Shown here: piece by piece, positions 8,816-17,843 of the stretch
Layout of the letters: every line of letters starts with the position of its first letter
Position numbering within the stretch: position 1 is the stretch's first letter
NCBI GenBank assembly: GCA_025370845.1
Contig: JAMXFF010000002.1
Coordinates: 274,342-338,341, forward strand
Direction of reading: 5' to 3'
DNA from: Laspinema palackyanum D2a
GTDB lineage: Bacteria > Cyanobacteriota > Cyanobacteriia > Cyanobacteriales > Laspinemataceae
DNA: 64,000 nt
The notes under the pieces: generated by a model
Seen by the model: the letters and a program-made list of their open reading frames with translations, nothing else
Told to the model about the DNA's origin: nothing
The model's database searches: none
Made by a program: the position numbers and the translations under genes

Positions 8816-9833
8816 ATTGATGGGTGGGTTTTGAATGAGTCGGGGTGCAAGGGTTGCCAAAGTTACAAGGGTTCCCGTCTAACTTTTATCCCTTTCAATT
8901 TATCCTCGGTTGGGCTGGATGTGCTAGTAGGGTCCGGCCCATTGATACCTAAATCGAATTTGACTCATCCGTAAATTGCATTATCACCTAACTTTGGTAT
9001 CTAATTTTACCAAGTTGGTTGAAGGGATTTGACACCCCTGCCTAGAACGCCGATACCGTTTGAGAACCCAGGGACCAAAACCCGGTTTTGTGAACGAATG
9101 AGAGTCAGATTTGCCAGTTGCTGTAGAAAGAGAAAACTGGTTTTTTGTCCTCTGGAACTCATCCAATTATCACCCCCCTAAGTTTATGCTGTGCTTAAAA
9201 CCAGATTAAATTTTCAAAGCGTATCAAATGCTGCTTAACAATGTTTTGAAAGATGCTATTAATCTGCCTGGAGTGCCGGTTGCTCCAGTGCCGCGCCTCG
9301 GGGCGTTTTCATTGGACGGTCATTGCGATCGCCTCCTTAATAAAACAGTCAAGCGTGAGAAGTTACCGTTTAATTCAGGGGTTTAGGGATCAAAGTGACG
9401 GGTCTTCTCAAGAATAAACATTGCATCAATGCTGCATATAAGATAATTAATCCAACTAACAGGACGGACACTTCATCACCGCTTATAGATAGTAGAGAGG
9501 ATTCATCTACAATACTGCCTACAGTGAGAGCTACATTCTCCCCTGGGTGTCAGTCCTAACTCAAACAAAACCATTCCCTGACATCTCACGGAACAACTGA
9601 AAACCGATGAAAGCCGACCATCCGGGCAGGATAGCCCCTCGTTATCACTATACCTCTTGCAAAATACCGGATAGATCCCCTCAACCCCCCTTAAAAGGGC
9701 CAATCGGCTTTAAAAAATTTTTCCTGAAGTCTAATATACCGAAACAGAAATTGAGGTACAATCTGCTCTCCAAGTCCTCATGTAGGACTTCCTATATTCC
9801 TATATAGGGAGATGTTCAGTGGGGGGATTGCTT
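8816..9833. other. About 1 kb without a recognisable gene
   Basis: Short frames exist on both strands but none shows a family feature, good start context or conserved composition. A small GC hairpin with a TCGG loop followed by TTTT is at 9294-9309, a C-rich stretch typical of dispersed cyanobacterial repeats is at 9676-9693, and a pair of perfect hairpins is at 9772-9808. It may be a decayed gene or repeat region. Confidence 0.5.
9772..9808. other. Two adjacent perfect hairpins
   Basis: AAGTCCT/AGGACTT (7 bp, loop 9779-9783) is followed immediately by CCTATAT/ATATAGG (7 bp, loop 9798-9801). The pair lies 26 bases after the stop of the protein-kinase gene and could stabilise or terminate that mRNA, although no T run follows. 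Confidence 0.6.
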
Positions 9834-10739
9834 TTATCCAGAGGGATGACTCCAGGTTGCCGGAATCTGGAATGACTTTAACCGGGTTAAAATAGCTTGT
9901 GCTGTTTGGGGGCGACTGTGCCAGTCGGGTGCCATCAAGTCATCGAGTAACTGTGCTAACTCAGCACAGAGATCCGGAAGGTGACTGCGCCAGATGAGAG
10001 TTCCTTGAGGAGTTTCGGGAAAGTCGAGGGGGGTTAACCCGGTTAAGGCATATAAACAAGTCCGGGCGATCGCGAAAAAATCCGATTGCGGTTGGGTATC
10101 GCCGAGGAGTTGTTCCGGGGGTGCATAACCCGAGGTTCCCACCCGGGTACTTCTACTGTGGCGATCGGCGGCACTGCCAAAATCAATCAGTTGCAATTGT
10201 CCATCCGGTGTGAGAATCAGATTGCTGGGTTTAATATCTCGATGCACCACCCCTTCTTGGTGAATTGTGCTGAGGAGCTCCATCAACTGTGCTAACCAGT
10301 TGTCCGCAACGGTTTCGGAAATAGGACCCTGTTGCTCAATCTGTTGTTCTAGGGTTTTTCCGGCTTTTTTTTCCATGACGAACCCTTGGAGGGATTTGCG
10401 ATCGCCCAGGGTGAGGATAAAATATCCCCCCGGTTCCACCTGGGGTATCCTCGGATGTCGCAACCAGATCAATACTCGTGCTTCTTGTTTAAACAAGCGG
10501 ACAAAATCAGGTTGAGTGGTAAATTTAAGGACTTTCATCACCTTGGGGGTTCCCCATTCCTGTTCCCCCCAATCCTGGACTTCATAAATATCGCAGGGAT
10601 AAGCCGGATTGGGTTCTCGCAAGGGGGTTTTGATGCGATAGCGATCGCAAATCAGCAAGGGAGAACCGCAGTTGCCGCAGTGACTCTCGGTATCCGGATT
10701 TTCCCGCTGGATGCAGTTGGGATTAATACAGTAACTCAC
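9834..10739 (-). CDS. Ser/Thr protein kinase with N-terminal zinc-ribbon-like motif
   Basis: A 301-residue soluble Hanks-type kinase. Residues 4-24 carry CxxxxC and CxxC (C4, C9, C21, C24), a likely small zinc ribbon characteristic of a cyanobacterial kinase subgroup. The kinase domain (about 33-295) has the ATP lysine near KVMKVLKF (K69/K72), the helix-C glutamate E86, HRDIKPSNLIL (166-176), DFG (186-188) and YAPPEQ (205-210), so it should be active. There is no transmembrane or sensor domain. It lies downstream of the NB-ARC ATPase on the same strand with a 158-base gap. Substrate unknown. Confidence 0.93.
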   Translation of the reverse strand: MSYCINPNCIQRENPDTESHCGNCGSPLLICDRYRIKTPLREPNPAYPCDIYEVQDWGEQEWGTPKVMKVLKFTTQPDFVRLFKQEARVLIWLRHPRIPQVEPGGYFILTLGDRKSLQGFVMEKKAGKTLEQQIEQQGPISETVADNWLAQLMELLSTIHQEGVVHRDIKPSNLILTPDGQLQLIDFGSAADRHSRSTRVGTSGYAPPEQLLGDTQPQSDFFAIARTCLYALTGLTPLDFPETPQGTLIWRSHLPDLCAELAQLLDDLMAPDWHSRPQTAQAILTRLKSFQIPATWSHPSG

Positions 10740-10897
10740 AACCCATTTTAGAAGATGATTGGCTGGAAGATGAGCGAGGGGAAACTTGGCTCTTTTGCAA
10801 CGGTGAAAGCATTAGTTTGGTAAACGCTGTCTCCAAGAAGCCAAATTTCCCCGAGTTGGATTGGGTTCTCTAGGCGATCGCCTAGGGGAAACCCAGT

Positions 10898-12661
10898 TTA
10901 ACCCGCCATAATTGCAAGCAAGTTACGAAGGTTAGTGCTGGCATATCCCACATCCCGTTGGGTTTTATCTTCAAGTTTTCCAGCAATGGCTTCAAGTTGA
11001 GCGATCAACTCATCATATCCCCCACTTCGCATCACGAAAAGTTGCAACTGATTTTTAATTTGTTGCACCATTTGGGGTTTTTGAGGAGCCGATTTACCTT
11101 TTTTGGCGGGAGTCTGCACTGTGCCGAGATTATGTTGGATTAAAATTCTTAAACTGGATAGTTTTTGAGTCTTCACCAACTCTTTAATCTCTTCACAAGC
11201 ATTTTCCACTAATTTAGTGGTGACAAACTTCATCATCAAGGGTTGTAAGGTGAAGAAAATGTCGCTGGCTGTTTCTTGTTTTTCGATTAAAGCGCGGCGA
11301 TCCAAAGAATCGAGGTTTTTGAGCATATCCGAGAGGGATACGGGTAATAACATATCCTCGCGCAAGCGGGATAGGGTAACCGGAGTCTTGGCGATCGCCA
11401 ACCAGTACAAAATCTCTTCTTCTGAGGGAGATAAGCGCCCGAAATGCTGCGCGAGTAACTGATTGAGCGTATCTTCGATAAACAACTCGGTGGCTTTGAG
11501 GAAGGTTGCCGTATTTCCATTAAAGAATTCTTTAATGGTTGTGGCAACAACCTTATACGCCAACAGATTATCTCCATAGCGTTTAACCAGTTCGAGCCAC
11601 TCTTTATCCGTGGGGGCCACTCCTTTATCGGCAAAGATTTCCCGGGCGATTTCGTGGGAATCCATCGGTTGCAGGGTCTGGACTTTTTCTCCATGCAACA
11701 AGGCAATTTCAGCGGGTTCTTCCGTGGTGACTAGGATGAAGCAGCTTTGATGACGGGTTTCGGCAATTCGTTTGATGAAATCGCGATAATTTTCAAATTC
11801 TGGACGATAATTCCCGGCAAGTTCATCACCCTTGAGCAAGGCATCGATATCGTCTAAGATGATCAGGCAGCGATTCTTTTTCAGCAAGTCTAGCAGGCGT
11901 AAGATTCTGCCGCTGAGATCATCGGGAATATCCGGTTTCTTTTGGGGTGAAAGGGTTTGCAGCAGATTCCCTAACAAGTCTTCGAGTTTGGGGGTTGCAC
12001 AGAGGGAGCGCCACACTACGAACTCAAACTCGCTTTCCAGTTGTTTGGCAATCTGTACGGAAAGTACCGTTTTGCCGATCCCTGTCATTCCTAAGAGCGT
12101 GACTAACCGAGAGCTTTCATCGATAATTAATTCTTCTAGGATTTTAAGTTCTTCGGTGCGTCCATAAAATTGGGATACATCCGGCGACTCACCCCAATCT
12201 TGGCTACGATTTCCGGTGGAGACGACTTCAGTAGCCGGTTCTGCGGCTGCTGGTTCAGCTTTTTTGCGGGAAGTTTTAGCCGGTTCGGCTTTGGCTTTAC
12301 CTTTGGTTTTGGTGGGTGCTGGTGCTTCTGTTTCTTGGGCTTGGTATTGATAGAATAGCTGATGCCGCAATTCAGCCAGTTTGCCCGGACCACGCCCGTA
12401 AATGCTAAATTTTCTGTAGACTTCGCCGAGTCGTTTGCGAACCGCAATGTTGCTGATCCCGAGGATGGTGGCGATCGCGGCGGTGGAATTCCCGCCAAGT
12501 GCCATCATGACAGTTTCTAACTCCGCATCGGAAACGCCTCGTTCTTTAGCGACTCCGGTTAAAAATTCGGGTGGAATTTGGTTAGTCAAGGTTTCTAAAT
12601 CTTTACAAACGATACAACGTTTTTCATTATACTGTGTTTCTAAGCATTTGTTGCTCGCCAA
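10898..12661 (-). CDS. NB-ARC (STAND) ATPase with N-terminal HTH-like domain
   Basis: A 587-residue signal-transduction ATPase. An N-terminal helical HTH-like region (about 30-105; SDAELETVMMALGGNSTAAI, GISNIAVRKRLGEVYRKF) resembles the one found at the start of many cyanobacterial NB-ARC/WD40 proteins. A charged Ala/Lys/Pro linker (110-150) leads to the NB-ARC domain with Walker A GMTGIGKT (191-198) and Walker B LIILDD (266-271). The C-terminal part is helical and contains none of the WD40 or TPR repeats usual in larger relatives, so this is a short form whose sensor is unidentified. STAND proteins act as ligand-triggered switches and include antiphage and cell-death proteins; no effector domain is recognised here. 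Confidence 0.85.
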   Translation of the reverse strand: MASNKCLETQYNEKRCIVCKDLETLTNQIPPEFLTGVAKERGVSDAELETVMMALGGNSTAAIATILGISNIAVRKRLGEVYRKFSIYGRGPGKLAELRHQLFYQYQAQETEAPAPTKTKGKAKAEPAKTSRKKAEPAAAEPATEVVSTGNRSQDWGESPDVSQFYGRTEELKILEELIIDESSRLVTLLGMTGIGKTVLSVQIAKQLESEFEFVVWRSLCATPKLEDLLGNLLQTLSPQKKPDIPDDLSGRILRLLDLLKKNRCLIILDDIDALLKGDELAGNYRPEFENYRDFIKRIAETRHQSCFILVTTEEPAEIALLHGEKVQTLQPMDSHEIAREIFADKGVAPTDKEWLELVKRYGDNLLAYKVVATTIKEFFNGNTATFLKATELFIEDTLNQLLAQHFGRLSPSEEEILYWLAIAKTPVTLSRLREDMLLPVSLSDMLKNLDSLDRRALIEKQETASDIFFTLQPLMMKFVTTKLVENACEEIKELVKTQKLSSLRILIQHNLGTVQTPAKKGKSAPQKPQMVQQIKNQLQLFVMRSGGYDELIAQLEAIAGKLEDKTQRDVGYASTNLRNLLAIMAG

Positions 12662-12981
12662 TGCGATCGAGTCAAAAAATTTTTAACGGATTTAGTCGGG
12701 TCCTGAGTCCGATCGCCCCAGGGGGATGATGCCAGGAGATTAATGAGCGAGTTTTCACCCGATTGATCAATGTTCCAGCCCCTCTCCCCTCCTGGTTTGG
12801 ACAGTTCTAGCGGGTCATTTTGGGCTGTTTATTTCTTTAGCTACTTGACAATATTTTATAGATTATGCAGATCAGCACTTTGAATAAAAAATCAAGTTTC
12901 TCTCAGATATTTCAGTCATCCTAGAAAAAACTTAACCCTAGAGAGATAAAAATTTTTCCTCCCCTCACCTCTTTCTAACTC

Positions 12982-13112
12982 CGGGGTTCAGAAAACATCT
13001 CCAGGAACCATTCCCCAGCCCAATCCATGCTCACTTCCGTGAGGAAAGGTTCCTGCCTCGGCAAGGCAGCATCGGACAGCGCAAGTTCTACCGGGCTGGG
13101 AAGACAACCCCG
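12982..13112. ncRNA. Candidate structured RNA
   Basis: Nested stems: 12982-12988 with 13106-13112 (7 bp, perfect); 13011-13021 with 13093-13102 (10 bp, one bulge); inside them 13030-13034 with 13039-13043 and 13053-13057 with 13065-13069. An alternative 7-bp pairing joins 13003-13009 with 13048-13054. It lies in a 668-base gene-free interval (12662-13329). It does not match my recollection of 6S, SRP, RNase P, tmRNA or common riboswitches. Strand is undecided, and the remainder of the interval holds nothing else I can name. Confidence 0.4.
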
Positions 13113-13329
13113 ACGATCGCAACTTTTGCTTGAGTATGATCAATAATCGAATATATACTTAGGCCAAAAGAGGCAAATTTTAACACAAGGGATAGAAAAA
13201 ATCAACGGACGCAACAAAAAGTGACAAAACTGGCGATGAGTCCAAAGGAAACCGGAGGGTGAACTATGCTTTGTGTTTCCCTCAACTCCAGGTATAAGGG
13301 TTCTATCCGGGCGACATCACCCCGCACCC

Positions 13330-14028
13330 TCACTCAGACATTCCGGCCAAAGCCCGCAACCGGGACAAATCTAACAAGCGAATCCGCGCCCCCTCAATCT
13401 CCAAGACCCCCTCACTGCTGAGTTTTGCAAACACCCGAGAGAGAGTCTCCGGAATTGTCCCCAAAAAAGCCGCCAATTGCCCTTTCGTAATATCCAGTTC
13501 CACTTGTTCCAAACTCCCCTGGGGTGAATCACTTAAATAAAGAAGATAAGCAGCCAAGCGTTGCGGGACATCCTTCAAAGACAAATCTTCCACCATAAGA
13601 GCCAACCAGCGCAGATGACGGGCAAAAATTCCTAACAAAGTTATGGCAATATTGGGATGGGCTTGCATCAAGGCCACGAATGCAGTCCGGGGAAAGAATA
13701 ACACCTGAGTGGACTCTAGGGCGGCAGCAGAAGCAGGAAAGGGTTGACCATCAAAAGCGGGCACCTCCGCGAAATGCTGACCCGGACCAAAGATTTGCAA
13801 AATCTGTTCTTTGCCAAACGGCGATTGTTTAAAGACTTTAACTCGCCCAGAAATCACGATGAAAAAACCAACTCTTTCATCATCTCCCTCCCAAAACAGT
13901 GCCTCTCCTTTCTGATAGGATTGGCCGATCGCAATCTGGGCAAGGGCCTGATATTGGTCTGGGGGTAAACTCTGAAACAGGGTAGTTTGGGCAAGAAAGG
14001 CTTGTTTATCAAAGGATTGGTCTTTCAA
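13330..14028 (-). CDS. Crp/Fnr-family transcriptional regulator
   Basis: A 232-residue regulator with a cyclic-nucleotide-binding-like beta-roll (about 15-130; FWEGDDERVGFFIVISGRVKV, LQIFGPGQHFAEVPAFDGQ), a dimerisation helix and a winged helix (about 150-230; recognition region TKGQLAAFLGTIPETLSRVFAKL). There is no N-terminal cysteine cluster, so it is not an FNR-type iron-sulfur sensor. It is divergent from hcp across 280 bases that contain a perfect TTGAC-TTAA-GTCAA palindrome, which suggests it is a DNR/HcpR-type regulator responding to nitric oxide and controlling hcp. Family assignment is firm; ligand and target are inference. Confidence 0.88.
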   Translation of the reverse strand: MKDQSFDKQAFLAQTTLFQSLPPDQYQALAQIAIGQSYQKGEALFWEGDDERVGFFIVISGRVKVFKQSPFGKEQILQIFGPGQHFAEVPAFDGQPFPASAAALESTQVLFFPRTAFVALMQAHPNIAITLLGIFARHLRWLALMVEDLSLKDVPQRLAAYLLYLSDSPQGSLEQVELDITKGQLAAFLGTIPETLSRVFAKLSSEGVLEIEGARIRLLDLSRLRALAGMSE

Positions 14029-14226
14029 GACTGGATTCCGGGGACTGGATCAACTCATTGATTTGATTGTACCGGCAAAACTGGCTGATCCAGAATTGGG
14101 TTAAGAAAAACTCACACCTACAGGACTGACCCCTGACCTTTATCCCTCTAGGGCCGATTGTTAGAATTGATGCTTCAAATCCGCCTGAGTCCTAGATGAG
14201 AACCGAATGGAGTATAAATCTGGCGT

Positions 14227-14246
14227 TCTTTGACTTAAGTCAAAGA
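14227..14246. promoter_or_regulatory. 20-bp palindromic operator upstream of hcp
   Basis: TCTTTGACTTAAGTCAAAGA is a perfect palindrome centred at 14236.5 with FNR-type half-sites TTGAC/GTCAA. A -10-like TAGAGT at 14266-14271 puts transcription start near 14278, about 41.5 bases from the centre, the class II activation distance. It most likely binds the adjacent Crp/Fnr regulator. Confidence 0.75.
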
Positions 14247-14308
14247 CATTCCCCGAGGGCCAACTTAGAGTAAAGATAACAAGACGAAAGCGACCGAGAG
14301 GTAACATC

Positions 14309-15961
14309 ATGTATTGCAGCCAATGCGAACAAACTGCCGGTGGAGAAGCCTGTTATCAATGGGGTGCCTGTGGTAAAAGTCCCGAAGTGGATGCCCTCCA
14401 AGATTTATTAACCCATTTATTGCGCGGACTTGGACAAGTGGCGATCGCCGCCCGGAAACACGGAATCATTAACCGCGAAGCCGATCGCTTTACCTGCGAA
14501 ACCCTCTTTTCAACCCTCACCAACGTCAACTTCGACCCCGAAAGTTTTGTTCAATATATCCATCAGGCGATCGCCCTGCGGGATGGATTGAAAGCGCAAC
14601 TGCAAACGGTCGCCCCCGAGGTCCGCTTGGACGAAGGTCCCGCCACCTTGGCACCCGCCGCCACCCTCGATGAATTAGTCCAACAAGGTCGAGATGTAGA
14701 ATACGGATTTATCTCCAAATCCGCCCAAGACGTTGATATTTTCTCCCTCAAACTGACCATTATTTATGGACTCAAAGGCATCGCCGCCTATGCCTACCAT
14801 GCCCAAGAACTGGGACAGGAAGACGATCGCCTCTATGCTTTTTGTCATGAAGCCTTAGCGGGACTTGACGCCGTGGATTTGACCTTAGAAGACTGGGTAC
14901 AAATGGCCTTAAAAGTCGGGGAAATCAACCTCTTGGCGATGGAACTCCTCGATGCCGGAAATACGGGCAACTATGGTCATCCTGTCCCCACCCGCGTTCC
15001 TCTGGGAACCCAACCGGGTAAAGCGATTCTCGTCTCGGGTCATGACCTCAAGGACCTAGAGGAACTCCTCAAACAAACGGCTAACCAAGGAATCTACGTC
15101 TATACCCACGGGGAAATGTTACCGGCGCATGGGTATCCCGGACTCAAGCAGAAATATCCTCATTTGTATGGTCATTATGGGACTGCGTGGCAAAATCAAA
15201 CCCGCGAATTTGCGACATTCCCCGGGGCGATCGTCATGACCACCAACTGCCTAATGCCCCCCCACAACTCCTATATTAATAGAGTCTTTACCTGTGGCCC
15301 TGTGGGGTGGCCCGGACTGGCCCATATTGAAAATCGCGACTTTAGCGATGCGATCGCCTGTAGCTTATCCATGCCCGGATTTACCGATAACGGAGACCCC
15401 CGCCAAGTCACCACCGGATTTGCCCGGAATGCCGTCTTGGGTGTTGCCGATGAAGTAATCGCTGCCGTCAAACGGGGAGATATTCGCCACTTCTTCCTCG
15501 TCGGAGGTTGCGATGGGGCCAAACCCAGCCGCAACTATTACACCGAATTCGTGGAAAAAGTCCCTGAAGATTGCGTTGTGCTTACCCTAGCTTGTGGCAA
15601 ATTCCGGTTCTTTGATAAGGAACTCGGAGACATTGGCGGAATTCCGCGCTTGATGGATGTGGGTCAATGTAATGATGCCTACTCTGCGGTGCAAATTACC
15701 CTAGCTTTAGCCAATGCCTTTGGGGTGGGGGTGAATGAACTGCCATTGTCAATGATTTTGTCATGGTATGAACAAAAAGCCGTATCGATTTTGCTGACCC
15801 TATTCCATTTGGGAATTAAAAATATTCGCTTAGGGCCAACCCTGCCCGCGTTCATTTCTCCAAATGTGTTCAAGTTACTTTCCCAAACTTACAATCTCAA
15901 GGAGATCGGCACGCCAGATGAAGATTTAGCTGCCTGTTTAGGGACGAGTATCAAGGCATAA
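14309..15961 (+). CDS. hcp: Hybrid cluster protein / hydroxylamine reductase
   Basis: A 550-residue hybrid-cluster (prismane) protein. The N-terminal cysteines C3, C6, C15 and C21 bind the first iron-sulfur cluster, and the conserved C-terminal hybrid-cluster ligands lie in segments such as TNCLMPP, FTCGPVGWPG, VGGCDGAKPSR and LACGKFRF. Hcp acts in nitrosative stress as an NO or hydroxylamine reductase in the cytoplasm. The start follows a GAGAGG-type ribosome site. No hcr reductase gene is adjacent, as is common in cyanobacteria. It is likely controlled by the divergent Crp/Fnr protein. The gene is complete and of the usual length. Confidence 0.95.
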   Translation: MYCSQCEQTAGGEACYQWGACGKSPEVDALQDLLTHLLRGLGQVAIAARKHGIINREADRFTCETLFSTLTNVNFDPESFVQYIHQAIALRDGLKAQLQTVAPEVRLDEGPATLAPAATLDELVQQGRDVEYGFISKSAQDVDIFSLKLTIIYGLKGIAAYAYHAQELGQEDDRLYAFCHEALAGLDAVDLTLEDWVQMALKVGEINLLAMELLDAGNTGNYGHPVPTRVPLGTQPGKAILVSGHDLKDLEELLKQTANQGIYVYTHGEMLPAHGYPGLKQKYPHLYGHYGTAWQNQTREFATFPGAIVMTTNCLMPPHNSYINRVFTCGPVGWPGLAHIENRDFSDAIACSLSMPGFTDNGDPRQVTTGFARNAVLGVADEVIAAVKRGDIRHFFLVGGCDGAKPSRNYYTEFVEKVPEDCVVLTLACGKFRFFDKELGDIGGIPRLMDVGQCNDAYSAVQITLALANAFGVGVNELPLSMILSWYEQKAVSILLTLFHLGIKNIRLGPTLPAFISPNVFKLLSQTYNLKEIGTPDEDLAACLGTSIKA

Positions 15962-16279
15962 TCGGGAACTGGAATTTGAGACTTCTTCCAAATTTGGGTC
16001 TGAAAACTCATCTTTAATAGAGTAGCCCGCCTGTGCGGGCTACCCTTCTCTAAGGGTATTCCAACAAATAAATCCTCCAAATCCGAGGGTTAAGGACCCA
16101 ACAATACTCGATTAGCCCGCGCTTCTCGGGCTACCCTTCGGGAAGCCGCTAGCGCGTCTTAGTCCTTGTAGCCCCACCCTGCTGATGTGCGGGGTTTTTG
16201 CTTTATTTTTTGGAGTTCCCCAAGCGGTATGGAGTTTAAAGACAATGGTTTAGCAAAACTAGCCCGGTGGAGCTTCAGA
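15962..16279. repeat. Intergenic hairpin repeats between hcp and psiE
   Basis: Two related palindromes: GTAGCCCGC-ctgt-GCGGGCTAC (16022-16043) and TAGCCCG/CGGGCTA (16113-16133), each followed by CCCTT and related to a dispersed GTAGCCCG repeat. A weaker stem CCCCAC/GTGcGGGG with a T run (16172-16199) could terminate hcp, and the 20-bp dispersed repeat (16202-16220, 19 bases) follows directly. Confidence 0.7.
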
Positions 16280-16747
16280 TTAGACTCGGTGGCTAGAGTT
16301 GAGACTGCGGACAATCCAGTAACTAATCGATAGGGCAAAAATAGCAACAGCCAAACCCAGTAAGGCAAATTCTGAATATTTTTCTAGGTCAAAAATAATA
16401 ATTTTTCGGGCAACCGCAACTAGGGAGGTCACAATCACCAGTTCCACTTGCACCGTATGCTTTTTCATATAGGCTGTAATATTCTCTAAAATTTCCATAG
16501 AAATCAGAATATTCAGGAACAGGCCAAATATTTTAAATAACGTATTCGTTAAAAAGCCCACAGGTTCCGTAAACAGAACTTGGGCTAAAAAGATAATCAA
16601 GTCACAAAGGGCAACTAAAATGATAATAATCATTAAAATTGACAACACTTTGGCGATCGCAATTTGAATTTCTTCCGTGATATGAACAAACTTATCATTT
16701 CTAAAATTATCACTAACTTGGTAATACCATCTTCTGAATCGTCTCAT
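16280..16747 (-). CDS. PsiE-family membrane protein
   Basis: A 155-residue integral membrane protein of the phosphate-starvation-inducible PsiE family. Four hydrophobic segments are visible (about 33-53, 64-82, 100-115 and 125-148), preceded by a short basic N-terminus MRRFRRWYY. The family's biochemical role is unknown; the name comes from phosphate-starvation induction in E. coli. No Pho box is recognised in the short upstream gap, so regulation here is open. It is convergent with hcp and 85 bases downstream of larE on the same strand. Confidence 0.82.
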   Translation of the reverse strand: MRRFRRWYYQVSDNFRNDKFVHITEEIQIAIAKVLSILMIIIILVALCDLIIFLAQVLFTEPVGFLTNTLFKIFGLFLNILISMEILENITAYMKKHTVQVELVIVTSLVAVARKIIIFDLEKYSEFALLGLAVAIFALSISYWIVRSLNSSHRV

Positions 16748-16832
16748 CGTTTAACTTAAAAATAAAAGAACTCCGCACAGCCTGTAGGGGGGTCATCGGC
16801 GCTCATCCGCTAGTGACCCCTACCGTTATCGC

Positions 16833-17693
16833 CTATACTCCTGCCGGTGCTTTTGCCAGCACCTCCGGGGTTAAGACCTGATTGAGTTTACCACTCCGAT
16901 ACCCTTCTAGGTCTAAATTAACGTAAATAAATCCAAACTCTTGAAAGGCAGCCACTAAACCAGGCAAGTCCGTGATTAAGACAAATTCCTTGATTTGTTC
17001 CGGGGGTAATTCAATTCGGGCGCTGTCTCCTTCAGAGCGAACTCGGAGATTTTTGAGTCCTAATTTTCGTAAATAACGCTCGGCGCGACCGACTCTTTGG
17101 AGCTTTTCTACGGTGATTTCTTCCCCATAAGGAAAGCGAGAACTTAAACAGGGTTGGGCGGGTTTATCCCACCAAGGCAAGTCTAGGAATTTCGCCAGTT
17201 GACGCACTTGGACTTTGGTGAGTCCGACTTCCGCAAGGGGCGATCGCGCCCCTCGTTCTTTCGCCGCTTGAATCCCTGGGCGATAGTCATGCAAATCATC
17301 CCCATTCACCCCATCCACCACATAAGGATATCCCCGGGATATCGCTAGAGGTTTGAGGGTATCATGGAGTTCACTTTTACAGAAATAACAGCGATTAACG
17401 GGATTGGCGGTGTAATTGGGATTCGCCATTTCCTGGGTGGTTACTTCTTCATGAGCAATGCCAATTTCTGCCGCTTGAATCCGCGCATCTTCTAAGTCTT
17501 CCGGAAGTAGAGAAGGCGAAACTGCGGTAACTGCTAATGCTTTGTCTCCCAAGGTATCGTAAGCGATTTTGGCGACTAAGGTGCTATCAATGCCGCCGGA
17601 ATAGGCAATTAATGCCCGGTCCATTTCTTGAAAAATTTGTTGGAGTTGTTGGAGTTGTTGCATGAGTGATTCGAGTAAAAAATAGTCATTCAA
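16833..17693 (-). CDS. larE: LarE-type ATP-dependent sacrificial sulfur transferase
   Basis: A 286-residue PP-loop ATP pyrophosphatase. The PP-loop SGGIDST is at 32-38, RCYFCKSELHDTL at 101-113 and PCLSSRFPYG at 181-190; C182 corresponds to the sacrificial cysteine whose sulfur is donated to the nickel-pincer nucleotide precursor in LarE. No larB or larC is adjacent, so the cofactor pathway may be completed elsewhere or this member may serve another thiolation. A start at M11 (MQQLQQLQQIFQEM) is also possible. The fold is certain; the physiological substrate is inference from the family. Confidence 0.87.
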   Translation of the reverse strand: MNDYFLLESLMQQLQQLQQIFQEMDRALIAYSGGIDSTLVAKIAYDTLGDKALAVTAVSPSLLPEDLEDARIQAAEIGIAHEEVTTQEMANPNYTANPVNRCYFCKSELHDTLKPLAISRGYPYVVDGVNGDDLHDYRPGIQAAKERGARSPLAEVGLTKVQVRQLAKFLDLPWWDKPAQPCLSSRFPYGEEITVEKLQRVGRAERYLRKLGLKNLRVRSEGDSARIELPPEQIKEFVLITDLPGLVAAFQEFGFIYVNLDLEGYRSGKLNQVLTPEVLAKAPAGV

Positions 17694-17843
17694 TCAAAAT
17701 GGGGGTCGGTACAGGGGTTAGAAACCGGGTTGCTTTTTGAAAGTTCCTGGAAATCCTCCGGCTGTTGGGGAGAAAAACTCCCGGGTTTGTGCCTTGATTT
17801 TTGACAGAAATAACCCCTGAGAAATAGAGGGAAAAATGCCGAT

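Noticed and set aside
9503..9807. Short overlapping frames on both strands near 9.6 kb
   Set aside because: No coding composition; they overlap each other and the hairpins.
12982..13112. 6S RNA, SRP RNA, RNase P RNA or tmRNA for the hairpin region
   Set aside because: The conserved motifs of each class (as I recall them) are missing; kept only as an unassigned RNA candidate.
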